DNA from: Favolaschia claudopus
Taxonomy: Eukaryota; Basidiomycota; Agaricomycetes; Agaricales; Mycenaceae
Length of the DNA stretch: 64,000 nucleotides
Direction of reading: 5' to 3'
Assembly (NCBI GenBank): GCA_037176885.1
Contig: JAWWNJ010000004.1
Span: forward strand, 1,240,001 to 1,304,000
Part shown: piece after piece, positions 54,788 to 64,000 of the stretch
Layout: each line of letters begins with the position of its first letter
Position numbering within the stretch: the stretch's first letter is position 1
Program-made: the position numbers and the translations under genes
The notes under the pieces: model-generated
The model's input: the letters and a program-made list of their open reading frames with translations, nothing else
What the model was told of the DNA's origin: nothing
Database searches by the model: none

Positions 54788-55665
54788 TTCTCACTTGCTG
54801 GCAAATGTAATCTCTTACAAAATCCTCTGGACGACTCACCCCCCTCACTCTACATCTCGTTATTCTATCTATCCATTGGGAGTATTCACTACGATCATCC
54901 GCGTATGTTGTCCGACAACGCTTGATTAATGCAGCACGAAATACTAAATGGTCGGTCCTGGTCGTCTTTCGGCAGTCGTTCAGCATCTTCTTCATCCTTC
55001 ATCCACTCAATTGCTGCAACCTCCGCATCCGACAGGGGACTGGGGTTTGCGATTTTGATTCATTGTGTAGTATGCTGACGAAAGTTTTAGTTGTGCAAGT
55101 GGCATTTGTTTGATTGCCTGTCCGAAAGACGACTGTTGCTTAACCTTCTCTGAGGGATAACATGGCACTATATTCCATGATCTATGTTTCGAGTGGTTCC
55201 AGCTTTCTCCGTTGTGTCGTAAATCTCGCAGACAATTGCGATACCGGCTCCTTCCATCTCATATACCGTATGTTGGCCTGTTCATCGATTGCAGCGGCTG
55301 CACTTGAAGATGTCTGCTGATAGCTCGCGTTTTCAAGTTGTGAAAGAGAACAGTCTATTCCTAGCAAATCAGGGTTTGGACTCCCGGTCTCACTAGCCGC
55401 GGGCGTCACTAAAATACACTTTTGACAGTGAGGTCATGGAGTTGCAGAGCGAACGCCGAATTATACGAAGAGATACCCGCGATTGGCTTTTGAGGTGAAC
55501 TTCAAATTACCCTTTTAGGACAAAGATTTGTTTAGCCAACACTTGAAGAACGATAGTCTATCAGTACAACAAGCAATGAATACAAATTGAGAAAGCGAGC
55601 AAGAGAGCAACGTCCAGGAGAAGTAATGATAGCAATTTGACTGATCACTGCGCGCCGGTAAGTAT
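54788..55665. other. Intergenic region, possible exon remnant on minus strand
   Basis: A minus-strand frame at 55182-55409 starts just after an acceptor-like GTATTTTAG and has normal-looking composition, but no partner exon was found. The rest is A/T-rich with no recognised feature. Confidence 0.35.
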
Positions 55666-56802
55666 TCAGCGCTTCCGCTTGAGCTTGTTGAGGTCGGTTA
55701 CTAATGCGGTGCGTTCGAGTGCAGAATGTTCGTTAGTGTCTTGTTCGATTCCAAGATCATCGGCGAGAGTCGTCGCATCTTGGGGAGGCAGACTATCTGT
55801 TGCAATATGCCACAAGCTGAATTCGTGATGAGCTGATTTCTTTGATTGCGACCAAGAAAGAGTCGACAAGGAAGCGGGTCATACTCGTTGAAGATTTTTT
55901 TCCGGCGTACCCACTCTGCCCTCCATTTCGTCCAATCGGCGTCCACTTGTTGCAGGTCTTCGGCAGAAATCAGAGGGGCTCCAGACCGCAGAGGTTGCAG
56001 TTGCGCGTCTGATTTCTTGATCTACTCACAGCCCACATTGAGCGAGTAAACAATAATGTAGGGGTCTCCGGAAACGAACAGCTTCAGTTATCTCTTGGAT
56101 CTGAACATCCAGCTCGACGTCTGTTGGGCTACTCTTTAGTTTTGCGAGTCCTAATATCGATGTCTGTTAGTCTTTAGCAAAGTGGCGTATGGGATTTGAT
56201 ACTGAACCGGAGCTCAAGGCCTTGACTTCGGATCCCAGGACTGTATTTTCGTCGTCAATAGTCTTGCACTGCGCCTCGAGGTCTGCAAAACGCTCGGCAG
56301 GGATGACTTCGATGTTGGCCTGATTCGCAACAAAAAAACTCGTCTTGCCTGTTCAAAAAAGGATATATATAACAGTTTTACTGGGGGGCAATCGGTGACA
56401 TACCATACGTCTTTTGCACAAGCTCTCCTTTCTCCGCCAGAGCAAGTAGAATCTTCTGCACGGCAGTCTTCGGCACGGCGCCTGCGAGGATTCACGATAA
56501 ATTCATCACGGCGGGAGCTATAATAGTATGCAGGAAAGTAGGGAATACCCTTCAGATTCGCGGAGACGTCTGGAGTGGATGACGGAATACATTGAGTTGA
56601 AAGGCACTCAAACTTGTTTTTAGTACTCACCAACAGCTCCATATGGTCGATTCATCTGTGAGCAGATGCTCATTAACGTGGTGGTAGGCATGAACAAGGA
56701 AGAACACACTCGTTTGACGTAGTCGAGAACGAGATCTTCGGCCTCCTGACCTTTGAGCACCTTTACATCTGGTTTTGATTTAGTTTCTTTGGTTGGCGCC
56801 AT
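55666..56802 (-). CDS. HOP2: Homologous-pairing protein 2 (HOP2/PSMC3IP, TBPIP family)
   Basis: Exons 56802-56710, 56655-56631 (25 nt), 56569-56549 (21 nt), 56481-56404, 56348-56208, 56150-56080, 56021-55885 and 55816-55666 encode 238 residues. A winged-helix head reads EDLVLDYVKRMNRPYGAVDV, SANLKGAVPKTAVQKILLAL and EKGELVQKTYGKTSFFVANQ, followed by the coiled region AERFADLEAQCKTIDDENTV and the C-terminal WTKWRAEWVRRKKIF. This is the full TBPIP layout. HOP2 with MND1 stimulates RAD51/DMC1 strand exchange between homologues in meiosis. The two tiny exons encode part of the winged helix and are essential to it. It is divergent from the Zn2Cys6 gene. Confidence 0.94.
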
Positions 56803-57882
56803 GAGACCGTTGTTTTGCAGGGGGAGAGGAAGAGCTCGAGGAAGAGGGAGAAAAGTCAGGTGACCGTGATGCGGCTCCGAAAGCGTTACGTGCCGTGACA
56901 GCGCACTCTGTTTTTCACTCACTTACACTGGCGGCATCTGCACAAGAGCCACGCATTTACTAGTCCCCCATTTCACGCCACAAATATCTCCCTTGGACTG
57001 CTGGCATATTCAGGATGGTTCTCGACCTCAACCGCCAGAATGCAGTAATTTCTCACCCCACAACTCTGACTGAGCTTTCGCGATCTTGCCCGGTTCCTAT
57101 GTAAACTACACACCCGTTCGTCTTGCGACAAGAAAGCCGAGCCTACGGCAGTCAAGGTGCCTATGTTTACCGTAAACGACGCGCTGCCTGGGAGTTGTTT
57201 TCGCGTTCCGCGAGGGCGTCCCCAGGCTGTCAAGTAAATCGATATCCCTTTCGAATCGGAATCGTAAATTCTCGCGGGTTATAGGCCACGGCGAATTACG
57301 TGCATTTCCCTCCTCGCATTCCCTTCCTTGCATATTCTGGGTCGTGTCTGGAAATACACTATTCGTCCTTGGCGCCGAATCCATCTCTCTTTGCATAGCG
57401 AACTATCATCCCTGTCCCGCAGGAGATCAAGCCCAACTGTTCCAAACGTGCCTTCAGAATCAGTACTGCCCAATCGTTTCTCACTGCTTATCTCTCTGAA
57501 ACATTATCCTTGTATTCTGAAGCGCATGAACTCTACGGCACACCTCCTGCTTAGTGGGCACAATATCCACGGGTCGACATACGCGTAGACAAAGAATCGA
57601 AAATGCCTGATAGATGCACTTCTACAGATGCTGTCGCCATATCGGGCAGATGGATTTCTCCTTCTGCCGTCACACTGTGAAAAAGACTGTCAGTGGATGA
57701 GCGTTCGGTGTCTTCGAGGATCACCGCAGAGCTTTGTACGTCATGTTCATCCGTTGCCACCGTGCAGTGCCATTTACAGCCTCCCTCCGGGAAGGTACAG
57801 ATTAATTCCAAGATGGCACTTTTCCGAAAGCGCGTCCATAAAAGACCATCCTCAGTTCGCTTGTCTCTGCCTGACTTGGAAC
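56803..57882. other. Divergent upstream region of HOP2 and the Zn2Cys6 regulator
   Basis: About 1.1 kb with short frames lacking motifs. It should hold both promoters. An upstream 5' leader exon for the regulator is possible but could not be identified. Confidence 0.4.
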
Positions 57883-60365
57883 ATGTCGCCAATGCCGGAT
57901 CTCCCCAAAAAAGAGAAGAAAACACGACGAAGACTGCGTCTGAGTTGCGTGGAATGTACCAAGCGCCGACAGGTTAATATCTATCCCAATTCATAACGCG
58001 CCAAATTAAATGTCTTCAGCGATGTGACCGAGTCTATCCTTGCGGCTTGTGTGTTTCTCGTGGGGTTTCCCATTTATGTCGCTGGGAGAATGTTCCTGTT
58101 GCGCGGCCCACTCCTGCCCGACCTCCTGTAATGCCTTCATCTGGAAAACCCGACAGTATTCAAGAGCTTTCGGCGCGTATCGCCAGTCTGGAGAAGAGTG
58201 TCGTAGCCGAAAGGCTTCGCAATTCTCGCAACCAGTATGACCCCACCGCCGCCTCTAGCTCCCATTCGTCGAGACTGGGTCTCCCGCACCTCGATCAATA
58301 TTCTCCTGCGCTCTCTGCTGCCTCCTTACAGTCACCGTCTAGCGAAAACTCGCCGTACTCGTCGCCTGAGCCTTGCTCTCAGGATGATGAAGGTGAAAGT
58401 CTTGCTTTGCCATTTCTGTCCAATGATGTCCATCGAACTGTATCATCCCTCATGCAACATCTGATTTCGCAACCCGGGGAATACATTGGGAGAGGTAGCT
58501 CACTGTCTGCTCTATATTCGGTGATCACTTCGTCTCATTTTCATTTTTTGCGAATTAATTTTCGAGTCTAGATTAGCTCCAGAGAAGATCCCCAGCTCCA
58601 TCACGTATCTTCGACAGACCCCGCTGTGTTGTTCCAGCCTCTCCTTCCGGATGAACAACCTTCTTCATCCGTTCTTCGCCTCATCCAATCGCTACCATCC
58701 AGCGCCACTGTAGCTTCCCTCTGCCAATCTTTCTTCAAAGACGTGAACTGGTGTTACGGAATTCCCGAACAATGGTTCCTCACCACTTGCGCAGACATGT
58801 GGACTTCCGTACGCTATTCCGTTCTCCGAGCGCAAATTAATCCCAACTGGCTCTGCCTGTTATACGCCGTTCTCGCCCTGGCGCCTCGCTGCCACGTGGA
58901 TCCGACCGTCGACGACATGGCAAGCGCAGCGCAGTTTTTTGAGTACGCCATGACTGCGCGCCGGGTTGGCGAAAGTGCATATCTTATCGGGCCACGGGGC
59001 TCCGCTGCTCAGGGCTCTGTTCTGTTATGCTTGGCCGTGCCATTGCTGTGCGATCATCTGGCTGAGCGAGGCTATTCCAACGAGGCTTGGAAGCTGGTGG
59101 GACATGCAATCTTGTGCGCAGAAGCTGTTGGAATGCACAGGGACCCTAGCTGGTGTGCATGGAAGAAGGCGGGCTCTGAAGATGTGATGGGCGACACCGA
59201 GAAACTTCTGCGGCGTCGGGCCTGGTGGGGACTGTTCATCCGGGAGAGGTTCATCCAGTCTTCTTGATCACAGGAACGCTCACGTGTGCTGATATTTGCT
59301 TCGACAGGATGTATGGACTGGTTTTGGGACGCCCGGTCGTCCGGAGCGACATCGCGGACGTCTTGGTGCCCGCCCCAATCAACGCGGACGGCACACGCAA
59401 TGTCTTCAACGTCTATCAGCGGCATCTAATCCAGCTACTTAGTTTGGCCGGTGAGGTCGTGGAAAAGGTGAAGCAGACTTCCTGGCATGTCTGACATGTA
59501 CTCAATATGCACACAGTGCTTTGGAATTGGCTCTCCGTCCTCTGCGGTTGTCCACGAAATAGACCGAAAATTGGAGCAATGGGAGCAGCAACTACCTCCC
59601 GAGTTCCGTGCTGACGCTTCCTCCGATTATCAAACTATTCCAGACGATTTGGACACACTGGATTTAGTCACGATCGCCCGGCAAAGACATACCCTCTCGA
59701 CTTGGTATTTACTCTGCCGTCTCAAACTGCACACGGCGTACATCACCAGTCTAGACGATTCGATGATGGAAGCGTGGGGACGTCCATTAGCATGCAGAAA
59801 AAGCCGGAACCTCTGCATTTCCATCTCGTCAGAACTCATTCGCTTTCAATGTGACGCGTACGCCACCGATGTTCTTGCAGCGAGTAGCTGCTTCGCGGGA
59901 TGCTTTTCATTGCTAGAAGCTGCCGTGGCATTGGCGTCTTCCATCGCATGGCAAGGATCGCCGGACGAATCCACCAACCTGGTTTATGAAGCGACGAGGG
60001 TTCTCGAACAAGTTGTCCATGAAGCGCCTGGAACTGAAACGATTGCGCGGATTGGCTGCGAAGCCCTGGCGGCGTTGATTCAGGAGCTCAGTGGGAGTCA
60101 CAGCAAGACTGTCCGACCTCTCTCGAGTCCCCAGTACTTCGATACCCCGCTCATGACGAGCCCACACTCGACAACCTCCATGTACGAGTGGTACTCGCCG
60201 GACCTTGGCGGTTTTGGATCATCTTCGGAGTATGCCATGCAGCCTGCGGACGTCAAGGACGGATCGCAATACGGCAGCGTCGGGATGCAGCTCCCCATGC
60301 TTATTCCGTTTGCGGACTCGAAAGAGGGTTCAGTGAACTGCTACGATCCGGTAACTCGGCCATAG
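57883..60365 (+). CDS. Zn2Cys6 transcription factor with fungal_trans domain
   Basis: Exons 57883-57972, 58020-58520, 58572-59248, 59308-59467 and 59517-60365 encode 758 residues. The zinc cluster spans exons 1 and 2: RLRLSCVECTKRRQRCDRVY, then PCGLCVSRG and HLCRWE, six cysteines near residues 22-53. A coiled dimerisation segment follows (IQELSARIASLEKSVVAERL). The regulatory domain contains LIQSLPSSATVASLCQSFF, WKLVGHAILCAEAVGMHRD and RRAWWGLFIRERMYGLVLGR, the last being the family's most recognisable block, and joins only after splicing. The C-terminus is Ser/Tyr-rich. The protein is a nuclear sequence-specific regulator with unknown targets. The spacing between the fourth and later cysteines is somewhat longer than in GAL4. 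Confidence 0.88.
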
Positions 60366-61327
60366 GTTTCTTTTCCGCCTTGTATATTGTATGTTATTCT
60401 TCATATCCTCATGTTGTACTTTACTGTAAGTTACAGTAGTATGTATTATCCTTTGCCGGCTGATGATCGGTGAGGTTGCGTAAAATAATCATAATTGAGC
60501 GGGTGCTCACGTCTGCCAGTGGCGGCGATGGACATAACATGTCGGAAACTTGTTGTAAAGCCTGAAGACCGGCTTCGCGATTGGCAGGAAGGGATCGATA
60601 GAGGAACATAACCTAGAGGATCGTCTTCGCCGGGGCGGACGACTGCAGAGGTTATTGTTGAACAATGCGGCTGTGATTCTGACCCAAGTTTAGCAGAGAG
60701 CAGCGTGTGGGCCATCGGTGAGCTCGGAACAGATTGAGCACCGACTACGGGTGGACGAGGTGCCGAACAAGGCCTCGAGGTTCCACAGATCGAGGAGCAC
60801 AGACTTGAAGGCAGGCCAAAAGAGGAATATGCATAGAAAAATTCTAGAATTCCATAGACCGAGGTAAAGAGAGGAATCGAGTCTAAGAGAGTGCATTTCT
60901 TGGAAAGTGAGCTTGTTCTTTGGAAGACATATGGTGGTAAAGATCTGGGAGCAAGTTGAGCAGAAAGATCCGGGGTCGTCGGTGAGGGTGAGGACGGCGG
61001 AGAGAGGTCAAGAGTAAGCAGTGTTAGATGGATCGGAACGCGGGCCTTTGTGTGACGCTTTTGTGATGAATTGGGCGGGACACGTTCAGCTCTTTCTTTT
61101 TGTGGTCTTGTCTGCGACTTGACCGCCCCCGTCGCCGTCGTCGACGATACTCGGCTGCCTATTGGCTAGAAGCTGGCTGCCGTCGTGGACGACATCTAGC
61201 AGTCTACTAGGCCTGTCTACAATCGAAGCTTCCTTGTCATCACCGTTCTCTGAGCTCTAGCGCCCTCCGGTCTTGATCAACACAGCGGCTTGACGGCCCA
61301 TCTCGCTTTCTGGTCTCAACCACCACC
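60366..61327. other. Intergenic region upstream of the ankyrin gene
   Basis: Nearly 1 kb with no motif-bearing frame on either strand. C/T-rich stretches before 61.3 kb are typical of fungal promoters. No other feature was recognised. Confidence 0.45.
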
Positions 61328-64000
61328 ATGCCCGTCCCTCTACGGGCGCACAAGGCGACGGAGGCGAAATTCAACGTCACAACAGAGTGCAAGTCTCTCG
61401 TTTACTTGTCTTTCACCCCCACTTATCCTTGAATCAGTTTCCAGCCTCGGTCTTCACTCGGCTGCTGCAACCGGTAACGTCGGCCTCGTCGAGTATGCTC
61501 TTGCCCGTGGTCAGCCAATCAACTCGGTCATTGGTGTGTCCGGCGCTGCTCTTGGTCTTTCAAATTACTGACTTCAATCAACAGATGGCGTTCTTCCCCT
61601 CCATGCTGCCGCCGCCGGAGGAAACGAGAGCGTTGTCAAGCTTCTCATCGAGCGTGGTGCAGATGTCAATGCTCCACGGTACGTGTTTGGTCCCGAGGCA
61701 TTTGCCTCCGTCTCTAATTTGTCTCTGTCAGGCTGCCCCGACGATACTCGAATGACAAAAACAGAGATACATCCGCCCCCATCGTTGGCACCAGTGGAAG
61801 CACTCCCCTCCATTTCGCCGCAGCCAATGGCAATATCAGCATCGTCCAGACTCTCTTGTTACGCGGCGCCCATGCCAATCGCTCTGACAAGCATGGCATC
61901 ACCCCCGAGATGCTTGCTCGGCAGAACGGGCACGATGAGTGTGCGGACGTGATCAAAACATGGATGCTCAACAAAGACCGCGACCTCCTTGAGCGACAAG
62001 GACCATCGGACTCCAATGATGGTCCCAGCCGCCCTCGTGGTGACTCGGTTGGTGAAGGCGAGTCTTCCTCTACTCGGAAGCGTCTACACATGAAGCGGTC
62101 CATGGACACTGCGATCAGTATGCTCAAAGGCTCTTCGGAAGCCCTCAAGCCTCCACTGCCTTCGGCGGGATTGCCATCTGCGTCTACCAGCAATCTGCCC
62201 TCTAACACTTCAACCCCACCACCTTCACCGGGCATGAGGCCTTTTGGGGAATACACATTTTATTCCAACACCAGCCCAAGCCCCAGTCCCATAGACCCCG
62301 GATCCCGCCGGCCATCCTTGCCCCAAATTACCTATCCCGCCCCTCCTCCGACTGTGAACCGCAAAGCGTCGTTGGTAACCCCAGGCAAAGTCCGTCGACC
62401 ACGATCCGCTGGTACAGGAGCAGAACGGGAACCACAAGAATCTCCATCGTTTGGCAGAGGAGGGGCAGGGAGCAAAAAACTCGGAAGCAAGTATTCTTTA
62501 TTGAATATGTTCAAGAAAGGTCAAAGCGAGTCATGCAGTCCTGGAGAGCCGGGTTCCTCTACCGCGCTCTCATCCTCATCCAACATCACCTTACCATCCG
62601 TCGAGTCTTCTCCTGCTTCCTTTCACGTCTCGGACTCTCCGGCGCCTCCTCCTCGCACCCGACGGGTTTCGAACATGTCCCCTTCTCCACAATCTTCACA
62701 GCTGCCTTCCTTGCAGAAATCTCCGACGCGACCTCCCATCCCTCTTGCTGTTGATCTACACAACGCTCTGGCCCAGCAACAGCAACACCGCGCTCGATCT
62801 GGTTCCGGTGCAAGCGGGCCGATGGACTCGGGGTATTTCATGGGCAGCGCTGTGAACGAGGACATTAGCGGAAGTCCTGCCTCCATAAACAGCATTTCAC
62901 GTCTGGGAGTATTCCGTCCAAGCCATGTTCGTGATCGCTCGGGTTCGCGAGGGAGCAGCGCGGGCAACCGAAGCGGCTCAGTATTCGATGATGATTTTGT
63001 TGTCACCGGTGGCGATGCTGCGAGCAAGTATGGACGCCCTGGTATATTACGGGTCCACAACAGGAGCGTATCTAACGGCCCGGCTCCCCCGGCGACGATT
63101 CGAGCCCTGCGGTTCGATCCCACAGCTGGCAGTACCACACGGAGAGCCGAAGACAGTCCTGGACAAAGCAGTTCCTCACTCGGACTTCGTGCGAGCACTA
63201 GCGCCGGCTCTTTATCACGACCACGAAACGACGCAGGTGGTTCTGGACACGACTTACCTGACTCAGCACCTGCAGTCGTACAAGGCTTCGATCTTGAAGC
63301 TTTGGAGAAGAATTTCATGGAGGACGACGATGAAGACGAGTACGCGTATGGACGGCCTTTACCCAATTCGCGGCTAGGAATCATTGCGCAGGCAGCCCGT
63401 CAGGGTATTCCCATACCGCGTCCTAATTCTCGGCCACGCGGACTTTCTCTGACCTCTTCATCCCAGTCCTCATTGTCGCCCGCACTTTCCACTGTGGAAG
63501 CGGCTGAGCCCACGCTCACTCTGCGTACAGACTTTCCATTCAGCATTCACGAGCCCCCGGCAATACCGCCCGACGCAAAGTCTCCTCTATCGCCGCGCAC
63601 GCTTTCACCGCTGGACAACCGAGGCAGGGGGGACTCTGTCAGCAGTACCAGCACGTCCGAGAGCCAGATAAATCCCCAGATGAGCGCGAGCGGGACGACT
63701 AGTGGGAGCGGAAGTGTTACGGTAACGACACCGCTCCAGATGTCCGAAATGCTTGCAGCCTCGCCGCAGGGGAGCCCTCTGCCCATACAAGTGCAGCTGG
63801 ATCTCGCCAACGATGATATTGCGGCAGTCCCCAAAGTACTCACCACTCCGAACGGTGGCAGTCGCCTGAGCGAGCGCCGAACAGTCACACCCCTGGACAT
63901 CAACCTGAGTTTGATATCCTCACATGCGCAGGCATCGGCACTTGTGCAGAAGGAGCTGCAGGATATATTGGAGATGCCCGCGGTCACAACCGATGTAAAG
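61328..64000 (+). CDS. Ankyrin-repeat protein with long disordered tail, 5' part
   Basis: Exons 61328-61386, 61445-61533, 61585-61678 and 61732 onward, open to the right edge, give at least 836 residues. Three ankyrin repeats lie within about residues 20-155: LGLHSAAATGNVGLVEYALA, GVLPLHAAAAGGNESVVKLL and TPLHFAAANGNISIVQTLLL, followed by GITPEMLARQNGHDECADVI. The remainder is Ser/Pro-rich and probably disordered, with a basic cluster (KKLGSKYSLLNMFKKGQ), an acidic patch (KNFMEDDDEDEYAYGRP) and many SP/TP sites. Ankyrin repeats mediate protein binding. The tail suggests a regulated scaffold, and the gene continues beyond this window. No catalytic domain is visible. Confidence 0.88.

Noticed and set aside
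55182..55409. Minus-strand frame preceded by an acceptor-like site
   Set aside because: It could be a last exon, but no upstream exon in compatible phase was found.
63095..63125. CGGTTCGATCCCACAGC resembling a tRNA 3' end
   Set aside because: It lies in the open coding frame of the ankyrin gene and no tRNA cloverleaf surrounds it.
62623..63384. 253-codon minus-strand frame
   Set aside because: It is antisense to the Ser/Pro-rich tail of the ankyrin gene. Its Ser/Arg/Pro composition is the expected reverse reading of that tail.

Overview
The window is nuclear DNA of a filamentous basidiomycete, most likely an Agaricomycete. The evidence is dense short introns (mostly 45-60 nt, GT-AG), closely packed genes on both strands, tiny exons, and the gene content: an expanded-type G-alpha with a large insert, a 7-TM receptor, Zn2Cys6 regulators and UCH37. 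No bacterial operons, rRNA genes, CRISPR arrays or convincing tRNA genes were seen. Exon models were built by hand by joining conserved protein segments across GT-AG borders and checking that phase and total length close. Where exon coordinates are listed, the lengths sum to whole codons.

Layout. 0-2.4 kb: 3' end of a fungal transcription factor, then a DUF218 membrane protein. 2.5-4.3 kb (-): a 7-TM receptor with 11 exons. 4.7-6.5 kb (-): an uncharacterised multi-pass protein with an apparent frameshift. 7.2-8.6 kb (-): a truncated Zn2Cys6 regulator. 9.2-11.2 kb (-): a triose-phosphate/nucleotide-sugar transporter. 12.0-13.7 kb: a divergent pair, MED31 and UCH37. 14.5-20.7 kb: the eIF2-alpha kinase GCN2. 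21.3-21.8 kb: an orphan ORF. 22.0-29.7 kb (+): M19 dipeptidase, nicotinamide riboside kinase, fumarate reductase-cytochrome b5 fusion, spherulin-4-like secreted protein. 30.0-32.9 kb (-): a bacterial-style mannose-1-phosphate guanylyltransferase with an added N-terminus, and an XRCC4/PAXX-like protein. 33.2-35.4 kb: gene-poor, with a candidate 1.2-kb mobile element. 35.5-38.1 kb (-): a 19-exon G-alpha subunit. 39.9-43.3 kb (+): a mitochondrial membrane protein and an amino-acid permease. 43.5-50.4 kb: TTI1, a coiled-coil protein and SPP2. 50.4-52.4 kb: ISA2 and a Rho2-like GTPase. 53.7-60.4 kb: CBP3, HOP2 and a full Zn2Cys6 regulator. 61.3 kb to the right edge: an ankyrin-repeat protein.

Most genes are unrelated housekeeping functions: nutrient signalling (GCN2), proteostasis (UCH37), mitochondria (ISA2, CBP3, the FRD fusion), splicing (SPP2), meiosis and DNA repair (HOP2, the XRCC4-like gene) and kinase assembly (TTI1). 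The most distinctive theme is G-protein signalling. A receptor, an atypical G-alpha and a Rho GTPase lie in one window, and each needs a separate 7-nt microexon to keep its conserved core intact. The G-alpha also has glycine in place of its catalytic glutamine. Other points of interest are the guanylyltransferase of possible bacterial origin, two likely decaying genes at 4.7-8.6 kb, and the candidate element at 33.4-34.6 kb.
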